The notes: generated by a model not told the origin, from the sequence alone. Shown: positions 21,496 to 29,648, numbered from the stretch's first letter. The stretch is DNA of 29,817 nucleotides from Candidatus [Bacteroides] periocalifornicus (GCA_001421095.1 LIIK01000032.1:1-29817); one strand, 5' to 3'. Made by a program: numbers and translations.

Positions 21496-22722
21496 ATGCG
21501 GATAATAGTAGACGATTTACTGTCGGCCAATCTACACACACCGATTGGTCCTACGGGCACTCTGCGGCGATTGATGGCCAACCAGGACTACTTTGCGGCG
21601 CGGGGAATTGATTTCGGGGTTTTTACCTACGATATCGTGCGGCCAGGCGGGATGGAGGCTGCCAGCACCCCTCCAAAGCGACGGTTTGGCCGGATAAAGG
21701 CTTTGCTACGGGGCTTGATACAAGGTAACCGTTGGCTCACAGAACTCTACCTGCTGCGAGAGAGACGACATGTGCAGCACTTTGTGAGGACTTACCTAGC
21801 CCTGGGGCGAAGGGTCGATATTCTGGTATTCCATGAGGAGTACACAGCCTACGAGTATCTGCGACAGGCGGGATTCTTGGGGTGCAATCGGGCTGGACAG
21901 CCTCAGATTGTACTCTTCCAGCACTCCGATGGCACAAAGTGGACTATGGAATTGGCCTCGTTCCCAAAACTAAGGAACACATGGCTGTACAAGAGGATGG
22001 ATCGGGAGATGGATCTGGTCTACCATCGAGCAGTCCGGTTGGTGTTCATCGCTCGGGTAGGGCTGGAGAATTTCAATCACGAGAACCCTGATATACCGAG
22101 GGAAAGGCTGGTCTTTTTCCACAATGGGATCGAGGATCTACCTTTGGGGAAGTGCCAGAAGGGCGATGGGGTAAAGTACGATTTGGTCTGCACAGGCACC
22201 GTGAATGCCCGGAAGGGGCAAACCCTCATTCTCGAGGCTCTAGGGCGGTTGCGCGAGGAACAGCGTAGAGAATTCCACCTGACTATAGTAGGCGATGGCC
22301 CAGCAATGGAGGCCTGCCGCGAGCTAGCAAGGCGCCATGGGATGGAGGAACAGGTAACCTTTAGGGGGCGTGTGGCGAATAGGGAGATGCACGGAGAGCT
22401 ACAGCGGCATGGGATCTTCATCCTTATGAGTAGCAATGAGGGACTGCCCATCTCGATAATCGAAGCGATGCGTGCGGGGCTCCCGGTGATTACCACCAAC
22501 CTTGCAGGTATGCCCGAACAGGTGGAAACCGGGCGTAATGGGGTGCTAATAGCCTGCAAAGTGGAGGCACTAGCCGACCTCCTCGGGCGGATGGGGGAGT
22601 ATGACTGGGAGGCGATGGGGCGTGAGTCGCGTCGACGTTTCGAACGGGAGTTCACTTTTTCCCAGATGCTGCAGCAGTATTGCGCTATGCTGGAGGGGGT
22701 GGCTAAATCAGAATCTGTATAA
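21496..22722 (+). CDS. Glycosyltransferase, GT4-type (group 1)
   Basis: A GT-B fold glycosyltransferase of 408 residues, predicted to add one sugar to the lipid-linked oligosaccharide at the cytoplasmic membrane face. The C-terminal half has the group 1 pattern: YDLVCTGTVNARKGQTLILEA in two parts, LTIVGDGPAMEACRELA, VTFRGRVANREM, and SSNEGLPISIIEAMRAG followed by GLPVITTNLAGMPEQV. The EGLPISIIEAM element carries the E-x7-E type motif that contacts the nucleotide sugar. The start at MRIIVDDLL follows the TupA-like stop by 4 bp. It is the last gene of the cluster. Donor and acceptor cannot be told. Confidence 0.93.
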   Translation: MRIIVDDLLSANLHTPIGPTGTLRRLMANQDYFAARGIDFGVFTYDIVRPGGMEAASTPPKRRFGRIKALLRGLIQGNRWLTELYLLRERRHVQHFVRTYLALGRRVDILVFHEEYTAYEYLRQAGFLGCNRAGQPQIVLFQHSDGTKWTMELASFPKLRNTWLYKRMDREMDLVYHRAVRLVFIARVGLENFNHENPDIPRERLVFFHNGIEDLPLGKCQKGDGVKYDLVCTGTVNARKGQTLILEALGRLREEQRREFHLTIVGDGPAMEACRELARRHGMEEQVTFRGRVANREMHGELQRHGIFILMSSNEGLPISIIEAMRAGLPVITTNLAGMPEQVETGRNGVLIACKVEALADLLGRMGEYDWEAMGRESRRRFEREFTFSQMLQQYCAMLEGVAKSESV

Positions 22723-22748
22723 ATATTCGCAGGATATTCTTTAGGGCT

Positions 22749-22778
22749 TTTTCGGGTGGCGGGGAAAGTCTACCTTCG
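22749..22778 (+). promoter_or_regulatory. Probable promoter of the fumarate reductase genes
   Basis: TACCTTCG (22771-22778) is a one-change variant of TAnnTTTG, with TTT at 22749-22751 exactly 19 bp upstream in place of TTG. It implies a leader of about 55 nt before frdC. Confidence 0.5.
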
Positions 22779-22839
22779 CGGTGTGCTGTGCGGGTTCAAT
22801 ACCCAGGCTAGCTAGGCTAAAAGGTTAAAAGATAAAGAT

Positions 22840-23544
22840 ATGAGTGGTGGGATCTTTGGTGGCCCGCTGGGGCGGAAGCTGGTGATGTCGATCTCGGGGC
22901 TATTCCTCATGCTGTTCCTGCTCATGCACCTGAGCATCAACCTCACGCTGATGCTCAACGATGTGGATATGTTCGGGCAGCACTGGGCAGAGGGGGAGAT
23001 GTTCAATACGGGGGCGCACTTCATGATCTCTACCCCGCTTATCCGGATTATGGAGCCCCTGCTGGCTGCTGGGTTCGTATTCCATATCATCTACGCCACC
23101 ATCATCACCCTGAGGAATAGGAAGTTTCGCCCCATAGGCTATACCCAGACCTCGGGCAATGCCCTCACCTCCTGGTCGTCGAAAAACATGTATATACTCG
23201 GCTTGGCCGTGCTGGCGTTCCTGGTGCTGCACATCATGAATTTCTTCTGGAAGTTCCGCTTCACCGAGATGCCGACCGTGGAGCTCGGCGGGCATACGGT
23301 AGACGATTCCTACTCAGTAGTGGCAGGGCTGTTCAAAGGGAGCGTGGCGTACTGCCTGGTCTACATAGCCGCGGCGGTACTGCTGGCCTTGCACCTCTCG
23401 CACGGCTTTTGGTCGGCATTCCAAACCATAGGGTTCAACAATAGGAAATGGATACCCAGGCTGCATGCTATAAGCGTGGTGTACGCTATAGTTATAGGGC
23501 TGGGCTTCAGCAGCATACCGCTCTATTTTCTACTCATTCACTAG
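22840..23544 (+). CDS. frdC: Fumarate reductase/succinate dehydrogenase cytochrome b subunit
   Basis: This is the membrane anchor of the quinol:fumarate reductase. It carries haem b and passes electrons from menaquinol to FrdB. The 234-residue protein has five predicted membrane helices as in the single-anchor (type B) subunits. Candidate haem ligands are His30 (LLMHLSIN), the His in FVFHIIYA, the His in LVLHIMNF and the His in LALHLSHG. The start MSGGIFGGPLGRK is typical of Bacteroidota. The leader is A-rich with no Shine-Dalgarno sequence. frdA follows after 39 bp. Confidence 0.94.
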   Translation: MSGGIFGGPLGRKLVMSISGLFLMLFLLMHLSINLTLMLNDVDMFGQHWAEGEMFNTGAHFMISTPLIRIMEPLLAAGFVFHIIYATIITLRNRKFRPIGYTQTSGNALTSWSSKNMYILGLAVLAFLVLHIMNFFWKFRFTEMPTVELGGHTVDDSYSVVAGLFKGSVAYCLVYIAAAVLLALHLSHGFWSAFQTIGFNNRKWIPRLHAISVVYAIVIGLGFSSIPLYFLLIH

Positions 23545-23583
23545 TGGTGCTGAAACGGTAACGAAGAGAGAGGAGGCATGGTA

Positions 23584-25503
23584 ATGGCAACGTTAGAATC
23601 GAAGATACCTGAAGGGCCACTAGCCGAGAAGTGGGATCGCCATAAGGCGCAGCTCAAGCTGGTGAATCCGGCCAACCGGAAACGATTGGACATCATAGTG
23701 GTGGGCACAGGGCTCTCGGGTGCTGGCGCCGCCTCTGCCCTCGGGGAGCTGGGGTATAACGTGAAGGTTTTCTGCTACCAGGATTCCCCGCGCCGGGCGC
23801 ACTCGGTGGCTGCCCAGGGGGGGATCAATGCGGCCAAAAACTACAAGAATGACAACGACAGCGTCTACCGCCTGTTCTACGACATGCTCAAGGGGGGCGA
23901 TTTCCGCTCGCGCGAGGGGAACGTCTACCGGGCAGCCCAGGTGAGCAACAATGTGATAGACCACTTCACCGCGGTGGGCGTTCCCTTTGCCCGGCAGGAG
24001 GGTGGCACCATAGAGAACCGCTCGTTTGGCGGGGTGCAGGTATCGCGAACCTTCTACGCCAAGGGGCTCACGGGGCAGCAGTGCCTCCTGGGGGCCTACA
24101 GCACGCTCAACCGACAGATAGCCGCGGGCACCGTAACCATGTACAGCCGCCGCGAGCTGGTGAACATAGTGCTGGTAGATGGTAAGGCGCGCGGTATCAT
24201 CGCCCGGAATCTGGTAACCGGCGAGCTGGAACGCCACGCTGCCCATGCGGTGGTGCTGGCCACTGGCGGCTATGGCACCATCTACTACTACTCCACACTC
24301 GCGCTCAATAGCAACGGGTCTGCTGCGTGGGCGGCCTTCAAGAAGGGGGCCTACTTCGCCAACCCGAGCTTTATCCAGATACACCCCACGGGGCTGCCGA
24401 TGCTCAACGAGTTCCAGAGCAAGCTCACCCTTATGAGCGAATCGCTCAGGAACGACGGCAGAATCTGGGTACCCAAGGCCAAGGGCGATAAGCGCAGGCC
24501 TGGCGATATTCCGGAGGAGGAACGAGACTACTACCTGGAGCGCCGCTACCCGGCCTTTGGCAACCTTGTGCCGCGCGATGTGGCCTCAAGGGCGGCTAAG
24601 GAACGGTGCGACGCGGGCTACGGGGTGGGCCCCACAGGGCAATCGGTATACCTCGACTTCTCCGATGCCCTCAAGCGTCTGGGCCCGCAGGTACTGCTCG
24701 ACAGGTACGGCAACCTCTTTGAGATGTACGAGAAAATAGTGGGTGAATCGCCCCTAGAGACCCCCATGCGTATCTACCCCAGCGGGCACTACACCATGGG
24801 CGGGCTTTGGGTAGATTACAACCTAATGACCACGGTGCCAGGGCTATTCTCCATAGGGGAATCGAACTTCTCCGACCAGGGGGCTAACCGGCTAGGGTCG
24901 GCTTCGCTTATGCAGACCAGCGGCGATGGCTACTTCATAATCCCCTACACCATATCTGATTACCTTTCAGATCAGATCCGTGTTCCGAGGTTTGAGACCA
25001 ACACCCCGGAGTTTGATGCCGCGGAGCAGGAGGCGCGGGAGAAGATCGAGCGGCTCATGGGCGTGAAGGGCAAGAAATCGGCCGCCTCATTCCACAAGCG
25101 CCTCGGGCAGATAATGTGGGAGTACTGCGGTATGAGCCGCAATGCCGAGGGGCTTAAGAAGGCCTTGGTAGAGCTCGATAACCTGGAGAAGGAATTCTGG
25201 AACGACCTCTGCGTGCCGGGCACCGACAAAGAGGTGAACCAGGAGCTGGAGAAGGCTGGGCGCGTGGCCGATTTCTTCGAGATCGGGCGGCTCATGTGCC
25301 TCGATGCCCTCAACCGAGAGGAGAGCTGCGGGGCGCACTTCCGCGAGGAGTACCAGACCGAAACGGGCGAGGCGCAACGAAACGACGAGGAGTTCGCCTA
25401 CGTATCGGCCTGGGAGTACAAGGGGGCTGGGGAGCAACCAGAGCTCCACAAAGAACCCCTGAAGTTTGAGTTTGTGAAGCTGGCCGTAAGGAGCTACAAG
25501 TAG
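23584..25503 (+). CDS. frdA: Fumarate reductase/succinate dehydrogenase flavoprotein subunit
   Basis: The catalytic subunit reduces fumarate to succinate (or the reverse) on covalently bound FAD. The 639-residue protein has the Rossmann motif VVGTGLSGAG at about 40-49, RRAHSVAAQGG with His73 as the probable FAD attachment site, IHPTGLP in the active-site region, GHYTMGGLWVD, and GESNFSDQGANRLGSASL near the second FAD segment. I place the start at MATLESKIPEG because it aligns with the family and sits 7 bp after AGGAGG; an ATG 6 bases earlier is too close to that sequence. Unlike the usual arrangement, frdB does not follow directly. Confidence 0.95.
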   Translation: MATLESKIPEGPLAEKWDRHKAQLKLVNPANRKRLDIIVVGTGLSGAGAASALGELGYNVKVFCYQDSPRRAHSVAAQGGINAAKNYKNDNDSVYRLFYDMLKGGDFRSREGNVYRAAQVSNNVIDHFTAVGVPFARQEGGTIENRSFGGVQVSRTFYAKGLTGQQCLLGAYSTLNRQIAAGTVTMYSRRELVNIVLVDGKARGIIARNLVTGELERHAAHAVVLATGGYGTIYYYSTLALNSNGSAAWAAFKKGAYFANPSFIQIHPTGLPMLNEFQSKLTLMSESLRNDGRIWVPKAKGDKRRPGDIPEEERDYYLERRYPAFGNLVPRDVASRAAKERCDAGYGVGPTGQSVYLDFSDALKRLGPQVLLDRYGNLFEMYEKIVGESPLETPMRIYPSGHYTMGGLWVDYNLMTTVPGLFSIGESNFSDQGANRLGSASLMQTSGDGYFIIPYTISDYLSDQIRVPRFETNTPEFDAAEQEAREKIERLMGVKGKKSAASFHKRLGQIMWEYCGMSRNAEGLKKALVELDNLEKEFWNDLCVPGTDKEVNQELEKAGRVADFFEIGRLMCLDALNREESCGAHFREEYQTETGEAQRNDEEFAYVSAWEYKGAGEQPELHKEPLKFEFVKLAVRSYK

Positions 25504-25816
25504 CGGAAGGCTGAATAATTAGCAGATTCAGGTAGAGATGCGGGAGAAAGGATAACATTACCATCAATTGAGGGCCATTGATCTTGAGGGCTAGACGGGA
25601 ATGATGCCGAGCAAGCGCTCCACGTTGCCAGCGTTCTCCTTTCTGTACAATAATTCGTGTTTTTAATTGAGTGCTGAAAAGTAGATTTTCGATATTCTCA
25701 TCTTTGTAGCGAGGTGGCGTGCCGCGACGCGGCTATAGCGTACCACTCTGCGGTTATAGCGTTGCTGTGTGGCGAGTATTTGAATTTTGGTGGCTAGTCA
25801 GGTTAATTTTACGATT
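25504..25816. other. Spacer between frdA and the CAP-domain gene, with one dispersed repeat
   Basis: No gene is seen. There is a weak hairpin, ATCAAT/ATTGAT at 25563-25582, but no clear terminator after frdA. A copy of the palindromic repeat lies at 25705-25730. CATCTTTG just before it is an imperfect -7 box. Confidence 0.55.
25705..25730 (+). repeat. Palindromic intergenic repeat family, copy in the frd interruption
   Basis: TGTAGCGAGGTGGCGTGCCG followed by CGACGC matches the core of the family at 520, 3571 and 27489. Confidence 0.75.
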
Positions 25817-26449
25817 ATGCGGCGCATTGCCATTCGGTTTGCACTCGTGGTGCTGCTACCCATGACCGTGCTCTCGGTTGCGATGGGCTGCAGTAAGCAT
25901 GAGGGGGTCAGAGGGGATAGCGCCGAGCTTTCGGCCTTTGCCCAACAGATGCTCAGCGAGGTGAATAGGGTGCGCACCCAACCCAAAGAGTACGCAGAGG
26001 TAGAGCTGAAACCCCTGATAAAGAAGGGGGATCAAAGCAAATTCCAGGTGGCGCTGCAGGGATGCTATAAAGCTCTGCTAACGACAGAGGCGCGCAAGCC
26101 GCTGGCACTGCACGATGCGCTGATGCTGTCTGCCCAATGGTTTGCCGATGACTACGTAAAGACCAAGAAGATAGGGCATATTGGGAGCGACGGCAGCGAC
26201 GTTTCGGATAGGGTAAAACGCTACACTAAAGTATTTGGTGGCTACGTGGGTGAGAATTGCCAGTACGGCCTCACGGAGGCGAGGGCGGTGGTACGGTCGC
26301 TAGTGATAGATGTGGATGATGATGCGCGCGGCCATCGGTGGAATATCTTGCACGATAAGTATACCCATATGGGTGTAGGCTTTTTAAAGACGAAAGATGT
26401 GCCGTATGGTAGCGTGGTGGTGCAGGATTTTGGTTGGAAACATTTTTAG
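25817..26449 (+). CDS. CAP/SCP-domain lipoprotein
   Basis: A predicted exported lipoprotein of 210 residues. The signal peptide ends in a lipobox-like VAMGC (Cys25). The rest is a bacterial CAP (SCP/PR1, YkwD-like) domain: MLSEVNRVRTQPKEYAE opens it, ALHDALMLSAQWFADDYV, KIGHIGSDGSDVSDRV, YVGENCQYG and GHRWNILHDKYTHMGVGF supply the His/Glu residues of the CAP tetrad, and VVVQDFGWK closes it. The function of bacterial CAP proteins is mostly unknown. The start MRRIAIRF gives a normal signal peptide; an earlier in-frame start 30 bases upstream would spoil it. The gene sits between frdA and frdB, an unusual place with no obvious metabolic link. Confidence 0.88.
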   Translation: MRRIAIRFALVVLLPMTVLSVAMGCSKHEGVRGDSAELSAFAQQMLSEVNRVRTQPKEYAEVELKPLIKKGDQSKFQVALQGCYKALLTTEARKPLALHDALMLSAQWFADDYVKTKKIGHIGSDGSDVSDRVKRYTKVFGGYVGENCQYGLTEARAVVRSLVIDVDDDARGHRWNILHDKYTHMGVGFLKTKDVPYGSVVVQDFGWKHF

Positions 26450-26536
26450 CCTTCAGCTAGTAGAGGCGTTTACGGGGTTAGGCCTTCTAGGGTCGCTTCC
26501 ACAGGGCATGGTGCATAATGGGCAGGAGGTAGAGTT

Positions 26537-27280
26537 ATGAAGTTCACACTGAAAGTATGGCGGCAGGCGAACGCCAAGGTCAAAGGGCATTTTGAGCGCT
26601 ACGAGCTCGACGGGGTGGTGGGCGACATGTCGTTCCTCGAGATGATGGACTACCTGAACGCCACATTGCTAGAACGGGGGGTAGAACCGGTGGCCTTCGA
26701 CCACGACTGCCGTGAGGGCATATGCGGCTGCTGCGGGCTCTTCATCAATGGCAACCCGCACGGCCCGGAGGAGAAGACCACGACCTGTGAGCTGCACATG
26801 CGCTCCTTTAAAGACGGCACTACCATAACGGTAGAACCCTGGAGGTCGGCGGCTTTCCCCGTGGTGAAGGACCTGATGGTAGATCGGCACGCTTTCGACA
26901 AGATCCAGCAGGCAGGGGCCTACGTATCGGTCAATATCGGCTCAGCGCAGGATGCGAACGCCATTCTGGTTTCCAAGCAGAAGGCCGATGAATCGATAGA
27001 TGGGGCTGGCTGCATCGGCTGCGGGGCTTGTGTAGCTGCCTGCAAGAATGCCTCGGCCATGCTCTTTGTGGCGGCTAAAGTGTCGCAGTATGCCGTAATC
27101 CCCCAGGGCCGTCCCGAGGCTGCCCAGCGCGCCAAGCGAATGGTGGCTAAGATGGAGGAACTCGGCTTCGGGAGTTGCACCAACACCCGTGCCTGCGAGG
27201 CCGAGTGCCCCAAGGGGATCTCCATAGGCCACATCGCCCGGCTCAATCGGGAGTTCTTCCTCGCCAAGCTGCGGGATTAG
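26537..27280 (+). CDS. frdB: Fumarate reductase/succinate dehydrogenase iron-sulfur subunit
   Basis: The electron-transfer subunit between the FrdC haems and FrdA flavin. The 247-residue protein ligates a [2Fe-2S] cluster through Cys58, Cys63, Cys66 and Cys84 (DCREGICGCCG). The [4Fe-4S] site is CIGCGACVAAC, Cys159/162/165 with Cys169. Cys214, Cys220 and Cys224 (CTNTRACEAECPKG) complete the remaining cluster ligands. A good Shine-Dalgarno sequence, AGGAGGT, lies 6 bp before the ATG. No clear promoter is visible in the 87 bp after the CAP gene, so it is probably transcribed with it or from frdC onwards. A strong terminator follows about 100 bp downstream. Confidence 0.96.
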   Translation: MKFTLKVWRQANAKVKGHFERYELDGVVGDMSFLEMMDYLNATLLERGVEPVAFDHDCREGICGCCGLFINGNPHGPEEKTTTCELHMRSFKDGTTITVEPWRSAAFPVVKDLMVDRHAFDKIQQAGAYVSVNIGSAQDANAILVSKQKADESIDGAGCIGCGACVAACKNASAMLFVAAKVSQYAVIPQGRPEAAQRAKRMVAKMEELGFGSCTNTRACEAECPKGISIGHIARLNREFFLAKLRD

Positions 27281-27387
27281 ACTGGACGGATGCTGTGTGT
27301 ACGCTCAGTACGAAGGGGGATATGCGTGCTATGCGGCGAATGCGGAGGTAGGATAATGCGCAATTCGAGCGTGGAATCAGGCTATGC

Positions 27388-27436
27388 GCCCCTCTGAAAA
27401 TGGTGCACAAACGCGCTATTTTCAGAGGGGCTTTTT
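27388..27436 (+). terminator. Strong intrinsic terminator after frdB
   Basis: A perfect 14-bp stem, GCCCCTCTGAAAAT (27388-27401) with ATTTTCAGAGGGGC (27418-27431), encloses a 16-nt loop and is followed by TTTTT. It ends the frd transcript. Confidence 0.93.
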
Positions 27437-27462
27437 CCTTCCCCTGCCCAAGAGATCTTGAT

Positions 27463-27513
27463 ATCAATCGCTTGCATTTATAGAGGACCGTAGCGACGTG
27501 GCGTGCCGCATCG
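27463..27513 (+). repeat. Palindromic intergenic repeat family, copy after frdB
   Basis: ATCAATCGCTTGCATTT, then GACCGTAGCGACGTGGCG and TGCCGCATCG, colinear with the inverted copy at 3861-3926. It lies about 90 bp upstream of the aminotransferase promoter. Confidence 0.8.
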
Positions 27514-27603
27514 CGCTATTGCGTTCAGCGCGTTATCAGCCTTCATTGCCTACACGCTTACCGAGGGACGTTGCGATTAGTGTACGAGGTTTAGGACGGC
27601 AGT

Positions 27604-27634
27604 TTGCAGATTCCCCGAATTATGCCTACCTTTG
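27604..27634 (+). promoter_or_regulatory. Promoter of the aminotransferase gene
   Basis: TTTG with TTG at 27604-27606, a 20-bp spacer, and TACCTTTG at 27627-27634. It lies inside a longer open frame and therefore fixes the true start downstream, at MVKNLESLF. Confidence 0.85.
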
Positions 27635-27692
27635 CAACGGGGTAGATAGTGGGGGCATTCGTACTGTTGCAATTTCTCAAAATTCTATAGCT

Positions 27693-28901
27693 ATGGTCAA
27701 GAATTTGGAATCTCTCTTCTCAGAGAGCGCGGGGCGGATGCGTCGCTCCGCCATACGCGAACTGCTGAAACTCACGCAGAAACCTGATATTATCTCCTTT
27801 GCGGGGGGGCTGCCAGCTCCTGAGAGCTTCCCCATTGTGCAGCTGCAAGAGATAATAGATGAGATGCTGAAAAAAGAGGGGCGGCAGGTGCTGCAATACG
27901 GCGCCACTGAGGGCGACACCATGCTCCGCGAGATCCTGGTAAAGCGCTACCAGAGCCAGGGGCTAAAGGTGGAACTCAACAATCTGATAATCACCACGGC
28001 CTCCCAGCAAGGGTTGGATCTCCTCCCGAAGATCTTCATCAACCCGGGCGATACCATCATGTGCGGTCTGCCCTCATACCTCGGGGCACTGCAGGCGTTC
28101 AACAACTACGGCGCCAAGATGGAAGGGGTGCTTTTGGACGACAAGGGCATGCGTGCCGACCTGCTCGACAAGCAGGTTACCAAGCTGATAGCCGAGAACC
28201 GCAAGCCTAAGTTCATCTACGTGATCCCTGACTTCCAGAATCCTGCGGGTATCACCATGCCCGAATCTCGACGGAAGGAGATCATCGCTGTGGCCCAGAA
28301 GCATGATCTGCTAATCATAGAGGATAGCCCATACCGTGAAATCCGCTTTGCCGGCAAGCCTCAGCCTACCATCTACCAGCTTGCCGACGAGGGGCGCGTG
28401 GTGCTGCTCGGCACCTTCAGCAAGACCTTTGTGCCGGGATTCCGTATCGGCTGGGTGGTGGCCGAGGAACGTATAATAGATAAGGTGGTGATGGCCAAGC
28501 AGGCAACCGACCTCTGTACACCGCCATTCGTGCAGCGTATAGCGGCGCACTACTTGCAGAAGGGCTATTTTGACAAGAACCTTGCGGGCATCATAGAGAA
28601 CTACCGCGAAAAGCGCGAGGTGATGATCAACTCCTTCAAAAAGTACATGCCAGAGGGGGTAACGTGGACAGAACCCGAAGGGGGGCTCTTCCTCTTCCTC
28701 ACCCTGCCTAGCTACATGGATGCGGAGGAACTTTTCAAAATTGCCATTGAGGAGAAAGTGGCCTTCGTACTCGGCACCACCTTCTACTGCGATGGTGGCG
28801 GGAAGAACACCCTGCGCTGCAACTTCTCCTACATGTCTAAAGAGAAGAATGAGGAGGGGGTAAAACGGCTTGCTGGGGCTATAAAAAAGCTCATGAAGTA
28901 G
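27693..28901 (+). CDS. PLP-dependent aminotransferase, 2-aminoadipate transaminase (LysN)-like
   Basis: This fold type I, class I/II aminotransferase of 402 residues transfers amino groups between an amino acid and 2-oxoglutarate using pyridoxal phosphate. The PLP lysine is Lys244 in GTFSKTFVPGFRIGW. Other landmarks are ISFAGGLPAPESFP, LQYGATEGDTMLRE, TTASQQGLDLL, PDFQNPAGITM and EDSPYREIRF, and the substrate-carboxylate Arg is in LRCNFSYM. It resembles LysN/KAT II and MocR-type aminotransferase domains but has no DNA-binding domain. The exact substrate (aminoadipate, branched-chain or aromatic) cannot be told. The open frame extends 65 codons further upstream, through the promoter, so I reject that longer start. 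It stands alone and is followed by a hairpin. Confidence 0.92.
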   Translation: MVKNLESLFSESAGRMRRSAIRELLKLTQKPDIISFAGGLPAPESFPIVQLQEIIDEMLKKEGRQVLQYGATEGDTMLREILVKRYQSQGLKVELNNLIITTASQQGLDLLPKIFINPGDTIMCGLPSYLGALQAFNNYGAKMEGVLLDDKGMRADLLDKQVTKLIAENRKPKFIYVIPDFQNPAGITMPESRRKEIIAVAQKHDLLIIEDSPYREIRFAGKPQPTIYQLADEGRVVLLGTFSKTFVPGFRIGWVVAEERIIDKVVMAKQATDLCTPPFVQRIAAHYLQKGYFDKNLAGIIENYREKREVMINSFKKYMPEGVTWTEPEGGLFLFLTLPSYMDAEELFKIAIEEKVAFVLGTTFYCDGGGKNTLRCNFSYMSKEKNEEGVKRLAGAIKKLMK

Positions 28902-28930
28902 CCCGGAAGCGCTAGTATCAGAAACATAAA

Positions 28931-28966
28931 AAGGCCGCCGGTGCGATCTATTGCATCGGCGGCCTC
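28931..28966. terminator. Hairpin terminator after the aminotransferase gene
   Basis: AGGCCGCCGGTGC (28932-28944) pairs with GCATCGGCGGCCT (28953-28965) with one G-T wobble and an 8-nt loop. CTCTTACG follows on the plus strand; on the minus strand it is followed by TTTTTATG. It may act in both directions. Confidence 0.75.
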
Positions 28967-29169
28967 TTACGTACAGCCCCCCTAGAGGATCTATTTGTAT
29001 TCTATCTAAAGTTTGGGGGCGAAACGGTATTTTGGGGTTATGGATAAATGGGAAATTGCTTGCATTATATTATTGATATAGCGCATTTTATATTTGAAAA
29101 CGGATAGTATAAATCCCGATAAAGCGATTATTAATCTGGGATGAATGCGGGGTGAATGGTATGACAGTT
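28967..29169. other. AT-rich intergenic stretch
   Basis: This is clearly more AT-rich than the surroundings, especially 29030-29130. It contains a second TAnnTTTG box (TATATTTG, 29089-29096) without a proper -33 TTG. No gene is seen. Confidence 0.5.
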
Positions 29170-29199
29170 TTGGTGTTAAGGAAAAAAGCACTACCTTTG
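29170..29199 (+). promoter_or_regulatory. Promoter of the small conserved gene
   Basis: TTG (29170-29172, within TTTTG), a 19-bp spacer and TACCTTTG (29192-29199) match the Bacteroidota consensus exactly. Confidence 0.87.
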
Positions 29200-29241
29200 T
29201 GCTGGAATTCGAGAGTAGATAGGGCAATAGAGGGCAGTAAG

Positions 29242-29541
29242 ATGGCAAGTATTCGGGATCTCAAAAAGCAGATGAACAGCGTGCGGGCAGGTTTTCTGGA
29301 CGATTGCTCGCTTCTGGTGCTGGCGCATGGAGACGAGATTGCGGAGTCTGTAGATGCGCTCTGCCAGGAGGCATTTGACCGCTGGGATGCAGTGCAGAAA
29401 AGGATTAAAGCCTACGATAAGAAGGCCGATTCCAAGGTTATCAAGGCGCACTTTAGGGATCTGAAGGCTGAGTTCAAGCAGGTGACGGAGGAGCAGTACG
29501 AAAAGCTCAGTGCGCTAGTAGGGAAGAAGGAAGAAAAGTAA
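29242..29541 (+). CDS. Small conserved Bacteroidota protein of unknown function
   Basis: A soluble, highly charged, all-helical protein of 99 residues (MASIRDLKKQMN ... VGKKEEK) that resembles a short hypothetical family common in Bacteroidota, with RDLKK near the start and KAHFRDLKAEF in the C-terminal half. No motif suggests an enzyme. Lysine and glutamate content and the lack of a signal peptide fit a cytoplasmic, perhaps nucleic-acid- or protein-associated role, but this is not established. The promoter lies between this ATG and an earlier in-frame start, so the shorter form is chosen. Two terminators follow in tandem. Confidence 0.85.
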   Translation: MASIRDLKKQMNSVRAGFLDDCSLLVLAHGDEIAESVDALCQEAFDRWDAVQKRIKAYDKKADSKVIKAHFRDLKAEFKQVTEEQYEKLSALVGKKEEK

Positions 29542-29552
29542 ACGCAAGGTCT

Positions 29553-29612
29553 TGGGGTGAGAGGGATTGTCCCTTCGGGGTACGATCCGCGGTGGGCTCT
29601 CACCCCATTTTT
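29553..29612 (+). terminator. Intrinsic terminator, first of two
   Basis: TGGGGTGAGAG (29553-29563) pairs perfectly with CTCTCACCCCA (29597-29607), followed by TTTTT. Confidence 0.9.
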
Positions 29613-29617
29613 ACTAA

Positions 29618-29648
29618 GGCAGCTCGGTGTAACCGAGCTGCCGTTTTC
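29618..29648 (+). terminator. Intrinsic terminator, second of two
   Basis: GGCAGCTCGGT (29618-29628) and ACCGAGCTGCC (29632-29642) form a perfect 11-bp stem with a 3-nt loop, followed by GTTTTC. Confidence 0.85.

Noticed and set aside
27498..27692. 65-codon upstream extension of the aminotransferase
   Set aside because: It contains the gene's own promoter and a dispersed repeat, and family similarity begins at MVKNLESLF.
29089..29096. TATATTTG as the promoter of the small gene at 29242
   Set aside because: There is no TTG at the proper distance, while an exact TTG-N19-TACCTTTG promoter lies closer to the gene.
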